Assembly: GCA_038277395.1 (NCBI GenBank)
Contig: CM076193.1
Span: 82,227,583-82,291,582 of the forward strand
DNA: 64,000 nucleotides
Reading direction: 5' to 3'
Source of the DNA: Dryocosmus kuriphilus
Lineage: Eukaryota > Arthropoda > Insecta > Hymenoptera > Cynipidae
Below are positions 23,137 to 35,067 of this stretch, piece by piece. Made by a program: the position numbers and the translations under genes. Within the stretch, counting starts at the first letter, position 1. Every line of letters begins with the position of its first letter. The notes under the pieces were generated by a model. That model ran no database searches. It saw only the letters and a list, made by a program, of their open reading frames with translations, and was not told the origin of the DNA.

Positions 23137-24624
23137 AGAAGCGGTGGAAAGGGAATTGGCGCACTTGAAAAAAGTGGAGCGATTTCTCGGGTGACAAACA
23201 GTGAGTGAGGAACACCGCTAGTTCCGATCATGCGAGAAAACGGCAATTTTAGGTTATGTGTCGACTACAAGACTACTGTAAATAAATATGTGGAAGATGT
23301 GAAATACCCTTTACCTCGGATCGAGGAGCTTTTTTCGGAGTTGCAAGGAGGGGAGCATTTTTCGAAGCTCGATCTCTCCAGAGCATATAATCAACTAGAA
23401 TTAACCGACGATACAAAAAAACTTCTCGCGTGGAGTACACACAAGGGTATATTCGTTCCAAATCGATTGCCGTTTGGTACCAAACCTGCGTGTGCCATTT
23501 TCAAAAAAATTATGGATCAGGTTCTGAGAGGGGTAAAAGGGGTCAAAATTTTTCTAGATGATATTCAAGTGACAGGGTCTAACAGAGAAGAGCATTTGAG
23601 AAATTTAAAGGAAGTATTTGAGCGTCTTAAGGAGGCCAGTTTTCGCCTCAATTTTAAGAAATGTAAATTTTTTCAAAATGAAATTAAGTATGTCGGGCAC
23701 ATTATAGATAAAAAAGGGTTGCGAAAAGATCCGGATAAGGTGTGCGCGATTTTGCAAGCAAAAGCATCGGAAGATGTGACGGGAGTTAAAGCTTTTATCG
23801 GTATGATAAATTATTACGGGAGATTTTTGCCTAGATTAGCGAACCTTCTAGCTCCGTTATATGAGTTAACGAGTTCGTCAATTAAATTTATTTGGGATAA
23901 AAAATGCGAAAGGGCTTTTAAAGAAATCAAAGAAGTGTTAACGTCGGATCAAGTTCTGGTGCATTTCGACCCGTCTCAAAAAATCATGCTAATGTGTGAC
24001 GCCTCAAGTGTCGGTTTGGGGGCAGTATTGCTTTACGTTTTTGCGGATGGCTTGACTAGGCCGATTTGTTTTGCTTCGAAAAGATTACACAAGGCTCAAA
24101 GGAATTACTCGATAATTCACAAGGAAGCATTGGCAATTTTTTGGGCTGTCGGAAAATTCTATCAGTACTTAATGGGAAACGAATTCGTTTTGGCTACGGA
24201 TAACAAGCCACTTGTCGCCTTGTTTGGGGAGAAAAAAGGCATTCCTACCATGGCGACGGGACGTTTGCAGCGTTGGGTCTTGTTTTTGAGTGGATTTAAT
24301 TATACAATCAAGTATATTAAGAGATCGGAAAACAGCGCTGCTGATGGCCTTTCGCGGTTGCCAATGGAGTCTAGCGAAGGCATTGAACAAGATAACGAAT
24401 TTGATTATTTTCACTTTTTGGCTCAGGATGGAGTACCTTTGGACTCGGAACAAATTAGAGTAGAAATCCGCAAAGATAGGATTTTGAGCAAGGTGTATAA
24501 GTACGCAAAGGAAGGGTGGCCAGAAGTAGTTTCGGAGGAGCTGAAGAGCTATCAATCTAAAGCAATGGAAATTAGTATTGAAAATGAAATTTTTTATGTG
24601 GGGGTATCGGGTGCTAATACCTGA
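23137..24624 (+). pseudogene. pol: Reverse transcriptase-RNase H of element 2
   Basis: The reading frame includes an in-frame TGA at 23206-23208, at a position where relatives have tryptophan, and is then open from 23230 for 464 residues. The reverse-transcriptase core is recognisable by LCVDYK, FSKLDLSRAY and the catalytic FLDD box, followed by YVGHIIDKKG. RNase H has LMCDASSVGLGAVL, IHKEALAI and LATDNKPL. The frame breaks at about 24600 before integrase. The aspartates of both enzymes are still present. Confidence 0.92.
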
Positions 24625-24625
24625 C

Positions 24626-25843
24626 AAATTTCGGACACAGCTGTTAGAGGAGTTGCATAGCACGCATTAAGGCATGGTCAAAATGAAGACTATGGCTCGA
24701 CAATATTGTTGGTGGCCATCCCTTGATAAGGAAATTGAAAGGTTTATTAAGGATTGTAATAGTTGTATGAGTAACGCGAGCCAACCACCAAAAGCTAAGC
24801 TAGTTAAGTTTGACGACGCGAAAAAGGTTTTTGAGAGAGTTCACATCGATTTTGCTGGTCCGTTTCGAGGTCGTTACTACCTCATTATGGTGGATGCTTT
24901 TTCCAAATGGCCTGAGGTAGCAGAAGTGCCTCGAATAGATTCGAGTGCGACTATAGAGCAGCTGAGGGAATGGTTCGCTCGTTTTTGTCTTCCTGAATTA
25001 ATTTTTTCAGACAACGGTAGATCGTTTGTTTCGGAAGCATTTGTAAATTTTTGTAAGAGTAATGGCATCCAGTTTCGCACCTCTCCACCGTTTCATCCAG
25101 CGACTAACGGCGCCGCTGAAAATGCCGTAAAGTCTTTCAAAAATGGTCTGATTAAGGCGTTGGGAGATGATAGAAATGCGAGCACGTCGATCAAAACGCT
25201 TTTGAGTCGTTATCTTTTCACGTATCGTAACGTAACTCATTGCTATACGGGACGGACCTCAGCTAGCTTAATGTTGGGCCGAGATCCCAAAACGAGGCTA
25301 AATTTTCTGAGCAAGCCGTTAGCAAATAAAATGCGCTCGAGGCAAATCGAGAACTATCAGGGCACGAGAGAGATTTCGTTTTCAGTACGGGAAATATGTT
25401 ACGCTCGCGATTATCGAAATGTAAACAAACCTGTTTGGAAAAAATCTATTGTTAGGAAGAAACTTGGCGAGCGGATCTATATTTGTGAAGTTGTAAATGA
25501 ACCGCATCTTAAATGGAAAAGACATGTAAACCAGATGTTAAAGGTTGGTCGTTTTTTTAAGGACGAGTTCGATAGGGTCGATAGTAACTTTGAAAAATCT
25601 TACAGCCATGAAATGAAAGAACATTCAGTGACGATAAATTTCCCGGAACCTACGGCACCATGTGCGCCTTCCTCAACGGAAATTCTCTGTCCTCCGGAAG
25701 CCGATCACCCTGAAAACGAAAATCTTGCTATGTCGGGGGGTTCGCCCGAAAAGGTCACATTGCCTAGTAAGGCCCAGGAATCCGTAGTGGCACCGAAAGA
25801 ATTGCCTTGCGTCTCTCTAGCTAAAAGTCGCGTTCGACGGTAA
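24626..25843 (+). pseudogene. pol: Integrase of element 2
   Basis: After a frameshift near 24600 and an in-frame TAA at 24668-24670, a 389-residue frame from 24674 encodes most of integrase. It has the CX2C half of the zinc-binding site (CNSCMS), the catalytic Asp in HIDFAGPF, the second Asp in SDNGRSF and the Glu in AAENAVKSF. A C-terminal tail rich in Pro, Glu and Ser follows. All three catalytic acids remain, so the damage is to the connections between domains. Confidence 0.92.
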
Positions 25844-25937
25844 ATTAAGCCGCCCGATCGTTTAAATTTATAATAAGTAGGCTAAATATGGGAGGAGAAT
25901 CGCGAGGAGAGTTATTTTTGAGCTCAGCAGGGAGGAT

Positions 25938-26134
25938 TGTAATGTTGGCACTAGCGTAGTTACTAGAATATGGTTAGTAACATTGACTAGGGTGATCGTT
26001 CTATAGCGCAGGATTAAGAAGCCACTCGTGGTGAATACCTTTGTACAGAGAACACTGTTTCGCTCATGTATTAAATATACTATTTTGATTATTACAAAGG
26101 CCTCTTCATTTGTGTAATTACTGAATACACCACA
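25938..26134 (+). repeat. 3' LTR of element 2
   Basis: It is 197 bp, preceded by the purine tract AGCAGGGAGGA (25926-25936) and followed by ACTAC, the target duplication. Confidence 0.94.
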
Positions 26135-26325
26135 ACTACTATACATGAAAAGTTACAACTACATTCAACTTTTCCTTCTAAGGTCAATTTTTTTTTTTCC
26201 ATTGTACAAATCTTTGATCCATTTTTATATCAAAATGTTAAAATCTTAAGATTTAGTGTAAAAATATCAGCATAACCAATGAAAACAATAACTTTCAGTT
26301 TAAAAAAGTTTCTATATTCACACAT

Positions 26326-29054
26326 TTAAATATGACGGAATTTTTTTAACATTTTTAGCTTCGGCATCTTCTGCAACCTCCGAAGCAAGAAAACTTTGTG
26401 TTCTTTACATTTATCATTGTACCAGTGCGGGAACTTCTGATTAGTTTCTTCCAGTATAAATTCTTGCATTTTTTTAACTAATCCGTACTTAGTCCTAAAA
26501 GATGCATAATTGTTTTGCCACAAATTTAAACTGAATTCACAGACTTTTGTGTACATTTCGGAAGCTGCTGTTAAATTTCCCATTGAGAAGTCATCGTTAG
26601 AACCTGCTGCAGTTGGAAAGGCTTTATAAAATTGTAAAATTTGGTACTGAAATTGAGCTTGATTTTTACTAGCGAGGAACTTGTGACATATTTTGCAGTT
26701 TTTAAATTTTTTGAGAACAACGCGCACAGTAAACCCGGCAAAATAATACAGAGCATTGTCTCCTAATGATACTTCAGAATTAACCTTGTTTATGGGACCG
26801 GTCGTTCGTCCTGTAAATTATTATCACTGTTCGTCTTTTTACTTTCATCGACATCTGTATTGGCATTCCCGTCATCATCTATATTATCGTCTGTAGTTGT
26901 CATAACGTAAGTTTCTAACTGTCCGTCCTTTCTGTTTGAATCATCTTCATCTTCTCGTTGCCCTTGATCGTCGGAATTACCATCAAGAACAACTTGATTG
27001 TCGTTGTCTATCTCGCAATTACCAGACCCAGGAGGATGAAGAAGACGATTCATGACGATATTTTGTAAGTTCTGACGAAAATGAGTTGCAGTGGGATTAT
27101 TTCCGTGACCGGCGCGTTGCCTAATTACTGAAAATAAATTCTCAATGGGATCTTGTTGTAAGCGGGAAGTAATAAGATAATTAACTCTTTCACTTTTTAA
27201 ATGTGTCCATAGTTTCAACACTGCAGTGAGCGTTATCTGCATGGATTTAAATATTGGAATATGGAATTTGTTCTTTTTGTCAGTCTTAGGATCTATTTTA
27301 TCCTCAATTTACAATTGAGAAATCCATGTCAGAGTGTTTCGTAGTGTTTCTTCAATCTGGGGGTTTTTATCACTCAAAGATCTACGGAAAGGATTCGGAT
27401 CACGTATTGTTCTACTATTCATACAGTCAAATAAATCATTCATTTTTTTTTATAGACATTCCAGAAGTTTCAGCTTCTTCTTTAGAAATTTTACTACTAC
27501 TAGTTACTGTCAAAAAAGTTGCCAATGACAAAAGTGCTGTCGCAATTTCGTTACTATAAATCTGAGTCGACAATTTAACATTCATTTTATCAAATGGACC
27601 TGGTTCTAAATGTCTTAGATTTAAAGTTGGTCATGCACGGATAATGTTTCTCGAATCCCCTTCGTATAAATTTTTGAATGTTTTCCAGGATATTTTTTTA
27701 CCATTACTTCCTAATAAAATATCGTGAGATTTGTGAGTGTTTCTAAAAGTTTTTATTAAGTGAACCCAATCAAAAAGTGCATAAACTTTAACATTTTTAT
27801 AAGAAGTATTATTGTTTAGCCTTTCTGAATTTTCACTGGTTTCATGTTTTTTAGTTTTTATTTGAAATTTAAGATACGGATTGTCGATAGTTACACCAAG
27901 CTCTTTATATAATTCTTGATTGGGCCTACTTTTATCAGAAACGAAAGCTCTGACATCTAAACCAATTAAAAATAACTCGGTGATAACCGATTTCCATATT
28001 TTTTCAAGTTCCTTTGTTTTCATTGTTCCTGCTGATAAGTAGTAAGCAATTGGCAGTTTCCAATTGTAAGTCAATCCTCGTACCATGAAAACCATAGCAT
28101 GAGTTGCTTTACGCTCTGTTCTGCCAAACTCACCAAGATCCTCTAAACCTTCCTCGAAATCCAATTTTTCTTCATAGCTTACATATTTTTTAATAGCCAT
28201 TTCATCTAATATTAAAACGCACTTTCTTTCATGGGGAGACATAGACTTAACAATCGATCTAAATTGCTTGATGACTGAATTATCTATTCCAGTTTTCATT
28301 CTAATCGCACCCAACCACCTCTGAATTGTTCTAACTGAAGGTAGTCTAAATCCTATCCTTTTAAATGCCTTATACGATCTCGGCGATCTGTAATAAATAG
28401 CTAAAGATAATTCTCTTTCCTCTTTTGTTCAATTTATTCTGGTACCTTTATAACTTTGGATTCGCACAAAAATTGCATTTGATCCCTTAAAATTTGCATT
28501 CAAGAACTTAAGCATTCTATCTTTTGTCCAAAATTTGTTGGACTCTTTCTTCAATCTTCTTATATGTTGCTTTAAACCTCTAATTATCTTTTTTAATTTT
28601 GTAATTTCATCCTCTGTCTCTTCATTTATTCTTATTAGGTATAAACATTTGTAGACTAATCCAGTTATAAAAGTAATGATAAACCAAAGATAAAAGGGCT
28701 TGTACCAAGTTTCGTTCTTAGATGAGGAAGCAGAATTATCTTTAGCTACATTTTTTGGTAAATTCGACGAATTTTTTAGTGAATCCTCGTTCAGCGATGA
28801 GGTAAAGATGGGAGAATCGAGAACAGGAATATTATCTATATTAATCGAACTCAATTCGGTCAGTTCATTTTCTTCTTATCACTTTCTTCTTCTAACTTAT
28901 ATATATTTGGCACAGCATCAGGGCGTAAGTGATTCCGTTCTCAAAAAATTGCGATTTTGAAAAGTGTAGAGAACATACTCGACGATTACGTGGATGTGCC
29001 GGTTCTAAGTCAAATAGAAAATCATTCCCACTTTGCATAATCCATGTTCCAAGC
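26326..29054 (-). pseudogene. P-element/THAP9-type transposase, broken
   Basis: Read on the minus strand, the segment starts at a splice acceptor (TTCTTATAG, exon from 29054) with the second half of a THAP finger: LGTWIMQSG, RRVCSLHF and, after a frameshift, LTPDAVPNIYKL. Next come a coiled-coil-like region ending near 28429, a TGA (28429-28431) and then LSLAIYYRSPRSYKAF and LPSVRTIQRWL, typical of P transposases. The catalytic region follows: VLILDEMAIKK, HAMVFMVRGL and FVSDKSRPNQELYKELGV, then FDWVHLIKTFRN. Further breaks are TGA at 27631-27633, a shift in a poly-A at about 27475, TAA near 27310 and a shift near 26795. The C-terminus has DPIENLFSVIRQRAGHGNNP and KNCKICHKFL. Exon 1 with the first zinc ligands was not found. 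In P elements this protein binds the ends and cuts the DNA. Confidence 0.9.
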
Positions 29055-29181
29055 CTATAAGAAATACACGCGAATTGAACTAATGTAATTTTTTATACTC
29101 AGCAACTAAATTTCCTTATTTAAAAATTAATAAGAACTTGTAAGCTTTTTTTTTTTAATGTACTTCTTATCACAAATTGTA

Positions 29182-29617
29182 GATCCCAGCAAAAGAAAAA
29201 GAATTGTTATGAATTGGGGTGAATTAGCATTTCTTAAAAGCGTTTGAATCTATCAAATAGCACTCGCCGGTTTGTCTCTTTGTACGAATTGGAGCGAATT
29301 AAATTATGGCTTTTATTTAGACGCATTATGAGGGATTTGAAAAAGATAAAGTGCGCGCTGATGAATTTACACGAATTGGAGTTTGATTTCAGATCACTCG
29401 AATTGAAACGCAATGTAAGACACAGAAATAAACTCGTGCAGATGTATTTTAATATATTCGCTGATCTTTCATTTGTGCACTATATTTGTACGTATAGAAA
29501 GATTCAAAACTGAAATATCACTGGTTTAATTCGTCATTATCGTAAAACAAGATTCTCGAGGCGTTTTTTTTGTTTACAATTCAATTCGTATCAATTCTTT
29601 TTTTTTTGCTGGGATTC
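29182..29617. mobile_element. TA-flanked MITE with GAATTG subrepeats
   Basis: Ends GATCCCAGCAAAAGAAAAAG and, inverted, GAATCCCAGCAAAAAAAA match over about 35 bp, and TA borders both sides (29180-29181 and 29618-29619), as in Tc1/mariner-type elements. The interior repeats GAATTG, GAATTGGAG and GAATTAAA words. An 89-codon frame at 29244-29513 is built largely from these words and is probably not a gene. It lies upstream of the P-type pseudogene, where its first exon might have been. Confidence 0.75.
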
Positions 29618-29619
29618 TA

Positions 29620-30100
29620 AAAAGTCGTAAATGACATTAAAAAAACGGCGATTTGTGATTCCCATTTTTTATATTTTTTATTCGATATTATTCAAAATTA
29701 TTCGGTTATTTTCTGAAATTCCCTACATTTCTTCAAGTTCATGTTTATGAAACAAATTTCACCACTTTTTTCGCAAAAATGCTTGAAAACGTATGTACAT
29801 TCTATAAAAATCAGCTTCAATCAAAGTTATATGAGGTTCATAAGGAGATATTGCAAAATACGTAAAAAAAAGTCAGCGTTTTCTAAAATTATTAATCTAC
29901 CCTAATAAAAAATGCAACCTTTTTGACCCACAATTCAGTGCGATTTTCTATTTGGCAATTTTATTTAAATGTAGTAGTCACACGGAAATAATTTATAGCT
30001 CAAATACAGGTAGAAAAAGTCTGAAAAATAACATCAAGTAAACTAAAATATACTTGAAAAAAGTTATTTTTCAGGAAAAATTTATTATATTATATTATAT
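29620..30100. other. AT-rich DNA, no gene seen
   Basis: No gene or clear repeat boundary. Confidence 0.45.
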
Positions 30101-33060
30101 TCATTATATTCAAAGAAAAATTTTCTGTAACATTTTCGATAGGTTCTTTCACGTCCTTTTCAACTGGCGTAGCCATTTTTTGAGAGATAAATATTAAAAA
30201 TTTTGAAAATTTTTTTGGGCTATAAAGAAAGTTTGGGTTTTTTCCTTTCCTAAACTTATGAAATGAAAAAGTGAAGTTATAATTAATTATAATTATAATT
30301 ATAATATTATAATTCCACTCTTTAATCTCAAATTTCTTGAAAAGAAAAATCCAAGCTTTCTCTCTAGCTGTAATAAAACTTAATATTTTAATATATATAT
30401 ATAGGTATAATAAATTAATATATAATAGGGTTCAATTTTGCATCATTTTTTTACATCATTTTTTAAGGTTAAATACTTATTTAAAAAAATAGTTACGACA
30501 AATATGAAAAGGGCGCGAAAAAACCTATTGAAACTGTTGTAAAACAAATTTTTTTACATTAAAAGAGGTCAAAATCACCGAAGCAGATGATGTGTATACT
30601 CAAAAACCAAGAAACGCTTATTTTCATAAGTATTTTTCTTTGCTAACATTTTTGAAGATCAAATATTTATTCTTTTTAAAAAATGTTTCTAATCAGTGGA
30701 AAGGACGTGAAAACCTATTGAAATTGTACAACACAAAACATTTTGTAATACCATCGGAGCTAACGTTAATAAAAAAGAAAAATTTTAGTTAGTTGTGAAA
30801 TATGCGTTTTCAGATTACAAGAAGTTTTTGACGAATACGGAAAAATTTTATAAAGCTCGTGTGTTGGACAATTTGTTTATTTATTGTACTATAAAAATGT
30901 AAATAATTAATTTTGATCATACATAAAGTATCAATAAAATCTATAATGAGTATTGCTCTGTGTAATTGTTTATTGAAATCTTTTTTACACTACATAACAA
31001 ATTAACTGGTTTAAACAAAATTGTACAAAACATTGACTGTATATGATATTTTCCATATTGGATGATAAAATCAGTTTTTGCGTAACTTGCAAATTTACCT
31101 CATGCATACTGTACAATGCAGAGCAAAAAATTTTGAAATAAACAAAAAGAGTTTTTAACAAAAAGAAAAAATATACAATTGAAAACATTCCCAAAGCTTT
31201 TTCCTTTCAAGTACTTTGATACGGAGGCACAGTGTACATGTGCAATTTTTAATTGTAACTTCTTACATATTTTTACATTTGAGTTTATTAAATTGAAAAC
31301 AAAGGAAATATTTCAGGTATAAAAGAGGTTTTATCCTACTGTAAATTTATTATCAAACTGAAATTACAAAAAACCGCACGTATATTACTTCAAGTCCTTG
31401 TAAAAGGCAGTAGAACCCTACTCAAAAGTTTGAAAGAATACTTTCTAAAAAATAAGATCCTACTATAAATTAGTTGAATATTACGAATTTGCGTGAAAAA
31501 TGTACTTCGTACCTTTTGTCTTCATCATGTTTCTTGCGTGGAAATCGATGATAAGTCACTTCTGATGGACCACCAGTTCCGCCTCGAGTTTTGCAATTGC
31601 AATTTTTGAAGGAACACTTCATATTTCAAAATTAAATTGCGTAGAGACTTTTCTGCATTACTCAAAAGTCAAGTTTTTTGTGAAAATATTTTAATTTCTC
31701 TCTGCTTAGATTGGACCAAAAACGATGCTAAATAGTCGAAAGACCTCTTTAGACTGATTTTTAAGGTACGGTAGTGAATTTTAATGGTCAATTTTGCAGG
31801 AAAGGTTAAAAATGTGTTATGAGTTAAAGGAAAGTGAAGATCTTTTGCCATTGTTTGGAAACAGATTTGCGAGTTATGGACTGTCTAATAAACTGCTGCT
31901 CTCACCGAGTATCAATAAACTCAGGTTAAAGCGTGCCAAAAAGATTATAAGTCTAGACTAGTCTCTTGAAATAAAGATCTAGAATCTGAGCACTAAGTCT
32001 AAATCCTGAACAGCAAACAAATTCTAAAGCACAGGGTACCGAGCACAGCCTCTTTAATTTTATTATTTATGAAAAAAAATTTTATTTCTTTATCCAAAAT
32101 ACAGTTTTATTTCATACAATTATTCGATTTTGAGATAATTATAACTAAATATATGTCTATGTGTTTTCAAAAAACCATTATTATTTAAAAACATTGCTGA
32201 AAATATAAGCAGTACAAAGAATATTATCAATTAGTCTTGCTTTTAAGAAATATTTTAAATTAGGATTATCATCAAGTTAAATCAATTATTCAACAAAATA
32301 TACTTAATGCGTCCATATACATAATGCGCGCGTCTGACGGGACTCATGCTTCGCGCTGGATAATATATTTACCTCGCGCTTGTACTCGATGCGTTATATA
32401 CCTCGCGCTACGCGCCCGGATGTTTTTGGTCCTCATACATCGTGTTTAGTTTTCGTTACTTAGGTCTTAAACTTTCTAAACACCTCTTTTTATTAAAATT
32501 AATAAATTTGAATTTTATTAAAAATTACAAAAGAAATTATTTTACTTTAGGTCTTATCGGCCTTAAGGAATACACTCTCATCACGATCGACACTCGCGCT
32601 TGACACTTATTTTTTAAAATCCCTTTGGCGATTAGTAAAGTTTTTTTTGTGATTTTCCAAATTTTCACATTGTAGGTTTTCGATTTTTAAAAGTAAAACG
32701 ACGAGTCTTATAAAAAACTGGATTTCTTTATATTTAATCACATATTCCACGAATAACTAAAAAACTATGCGTGCTTACAAAAAAGTGATTAGAAGCAAAT
32801 TTGTAGACCTTCTTGAGGTGAATAACTTTGTTCATAATTATTTTTTTCGTATCTTGAATTTTGGTTGGTAACCACAGTTTTTTATTTTTAATAACGTTTT
32901 CTCGATTAAAACAAAAAACGTGTATTTTATCAAAAAACGGTTAAGACAAAATTTATAGATTTTTTGGAGAAAAAAAATTTTACTTTCACATATTTTTCTT
33001 TTATTTACATACATGGTAAGCGGATATATTTTGCAGGTTCACCTTCTATTTATCTAAAAT
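30100..33060. repeat. Repeat-domain copy 1 (blocks D, C, A and inverted satellite)
   Basis: Four blocks recur elsewhere in the window. Block D (30100-30245) matches 34885-35070. Block C (30480-30890) matches 35830-36510. Block A (30930-32280) matches 42095-43330 over more than a kilobase with scattered differences. The end (32330-33060) has a segment rich in CGCGCTTCGCGC-like words and then reverse-strand copies of the ~155-bp satellite. The segment has no open frame of note. Confidence 0.75.
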
Positions 33061-33387
33061 GGAAAAAGATTACAGAATCTGCCACTCCCGCGTATAATAT
33101 AGCTTGTTCTCAGTAAATTCCATAAATATTTTTTTCACTAAATTATCCAAAAACGCTTCAGACAGTTCACAAGTATAATAAAAAGTTTGGAGTATGGTTA
33201 TAACAAAGTTTTGCTGTATTAAATAGTAGTTTATGGGAAAAAAAATTTTCATTCGAATTAACATTTAAATTTTATTTCTTTTCTTTTTATCTCGAAAGAA
33301 AGATGAGGTTTTCTCCTTTCAAAGCTACAAGGTCAAAAATTTAGATTTTTATTTTTTATTTACGAATATAGTTGTTTAGTGTTCTTA

Positions 33388-34831
33388 CCCTTGTGCCGCG
33401 ACTGGATTAAAATGGATTGAAAAATTTTCAATCCAAGAGAATCCAGAATCTTGTTCCAGAATTTGCGGATTGATTTGGATAGAAGCTTTTAATCTATTTT
33501 AATCCAGAAAATATGGATTGGGTTGAAAGATTCAAATGGATTGATATGGATTGACAATGTATCCATTTGAATACATTTTAATCCATAGAATCTAGACCAC
33601 GAATCGTCTGGATAGAGCATCAATCCATTTAAATCTATTTCAATCCAAAGAATTGTCTGGATTGAAATTGATTCAATAAGGTTTAAATCATTTATGACTA
33701 GGAAAACTATTTTCACTTTACAAATAACATCTTCTCGATATCTTTGACAAGGAATATCAAAAAGTGTTTGCTACAACTCGAATTATTGCAGATAGATTGA
33801 AATGGATAAAACTAGATTGAAACCAGGCATCCTTTTTTTTTTTTAAGTATCTGCTCAGATTGAAGAAGATTCAGATGGATTACTGTTGAACTTTGATTAT
33901 TCTGAGAAATACCACAATCACAGTGCTCTACCATGTTGCTAAAATGCAAACACTGTCTTCTTCATATATGCCAACCAGAAAAATCAAATTATTGTTTTAA
34001 ATTAAGGATCATCAAGTTACAACGAAAATGGATAGAAATGGATTGAAACCAGTCATGCTTTTTTCCACGTACGTATTTGCATTGAAAAGGATTCAAATGG
34101 ATTAAATTTAAACTTTGATTTTTGTGTGAACAGCTAGACTTCTGGTTGGCATATATCAAGAAGACAGTGTTTGCAGCTTAACAACATTGTAGAGAACAGT
34201 GATCGTGATATTTCACACAAAAATCAAAGTTTAAATTTAATCCATTTGAATCCTTTTCAATGCGAGTACGTACGTAGAAAAAAGCATGACTGGTTTCAAT
34301 CCATTTTTATCCATTTTCGTTGTAACTTGATGATCCTTAATTTAAAACAATAATTCGATTTTTCTGGTTAGCATATATGAAGAAGACAGTGTTTGCATTT
34401 TAGCTACATGGTAGAGCACTGTGATTGTGGTATTTCTCAGAAAAATCAAAGTTCAACAGTAATCCATCTGAATCTTCTTCAATCTGAGCAGATACTTAAA
34501 AAAAAAAAAAAGGATGCCTGGTTTCAATCTAGTTTTATCCATTTCCATTTATCCGCAATAATTCGAGTTGTAGTAAACATTTTTTGATATTCCTTGTCAA
34601 AAATATCGAGAAGATGTTATTTGTAAAGTGAAAATAGTTTTCCAATCATAAATGATTTTAATCTTATTGAATCAATTTCAATCCAGACAATTCTTTGGAT
34701 TGAAATAGATTTAAATGGATTGATGCTCTATCCAGACAGTTCGTGGTCTAGATTCTATGGATTAAAATGTATTCAAATGGATACATTTTCAATCCATGTC
34801 AATCCATTTGAATCCAGCCGCGGCACAAGGG
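33388..34831. mobile_element. 1444-bp foldback packed with ATGGATT/AATCCAT
   Basis: The ends are CCCTTGTGCCGCG and its inverted counterpart CGCGGCACAAGGG. Arms 33388-34130 and 34211-34831 pair almost throughout, and the left arm has about 120 bp extra near its start. The loop is about 80 bp and itself repeats part of the arms. I counted sixteen exact ATGGATT or AATCCAT words, most inside longer GGATTGAAATGGATT-like units. The two 60-64-codon plus-strand frames are side effects of the repeat. No target duplication was seen. Confidence 0.88.
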
Positions 34832-35067
34832 AAGTACATATCACCTGTTTTAGCGACTTTAAACTGTGTTAATATCAATAAAAGGAAAGTTTGCTGTAAC
34901 AGTTTCGATAGGTTTTTTCACGCTCTTTTCACCTGTCGTAACGATTTTTTGAAAGATACACATTTGACCCTCTAAAATGAATGTCAAAAATAAATATGTC
35001 TTTTTCTCATAGAAGAAGACTTTTTTTGAAACTTCTTATATGGGCTATAAAGTATGCTTGGTTTTTA

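Larger units (their letters stand above)
21504..26134 (+). mobile_element. Ty3/Gypsy LTR retrotransposon 2, decayed
   Basis: Two 197-bp LTRs starting TGTAATGTTG and ending ACACCACA differ at seven positions, about 3.5%. A perfect 5-bp duplication ACTAC flanks the element (21499-21503 and 26135-26139). Inside are a Gag with two zinc knuckles and an attached protease, then reverse transcriptase-RNase H, then integrase. At least three frameshifts and two in-frame stops break it. It is not closely related to element 1: the LTRs, primer site and Gag all differ. Confidence 0.95.

Noticed and set aside
22315..24663. Minus-strand frames of 62-164 codons across retrotransposon 2
   Set aside because: They lie antisense to clear reverse-transcriptase and Gag coding sequence and are shadows of it.
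33388..34831. hAT assignment for the AATCCAT foldback
   Set aside because: Its CCCTTG ends are not typical and no 8-bp duplication was found, so the superfamily is left open.
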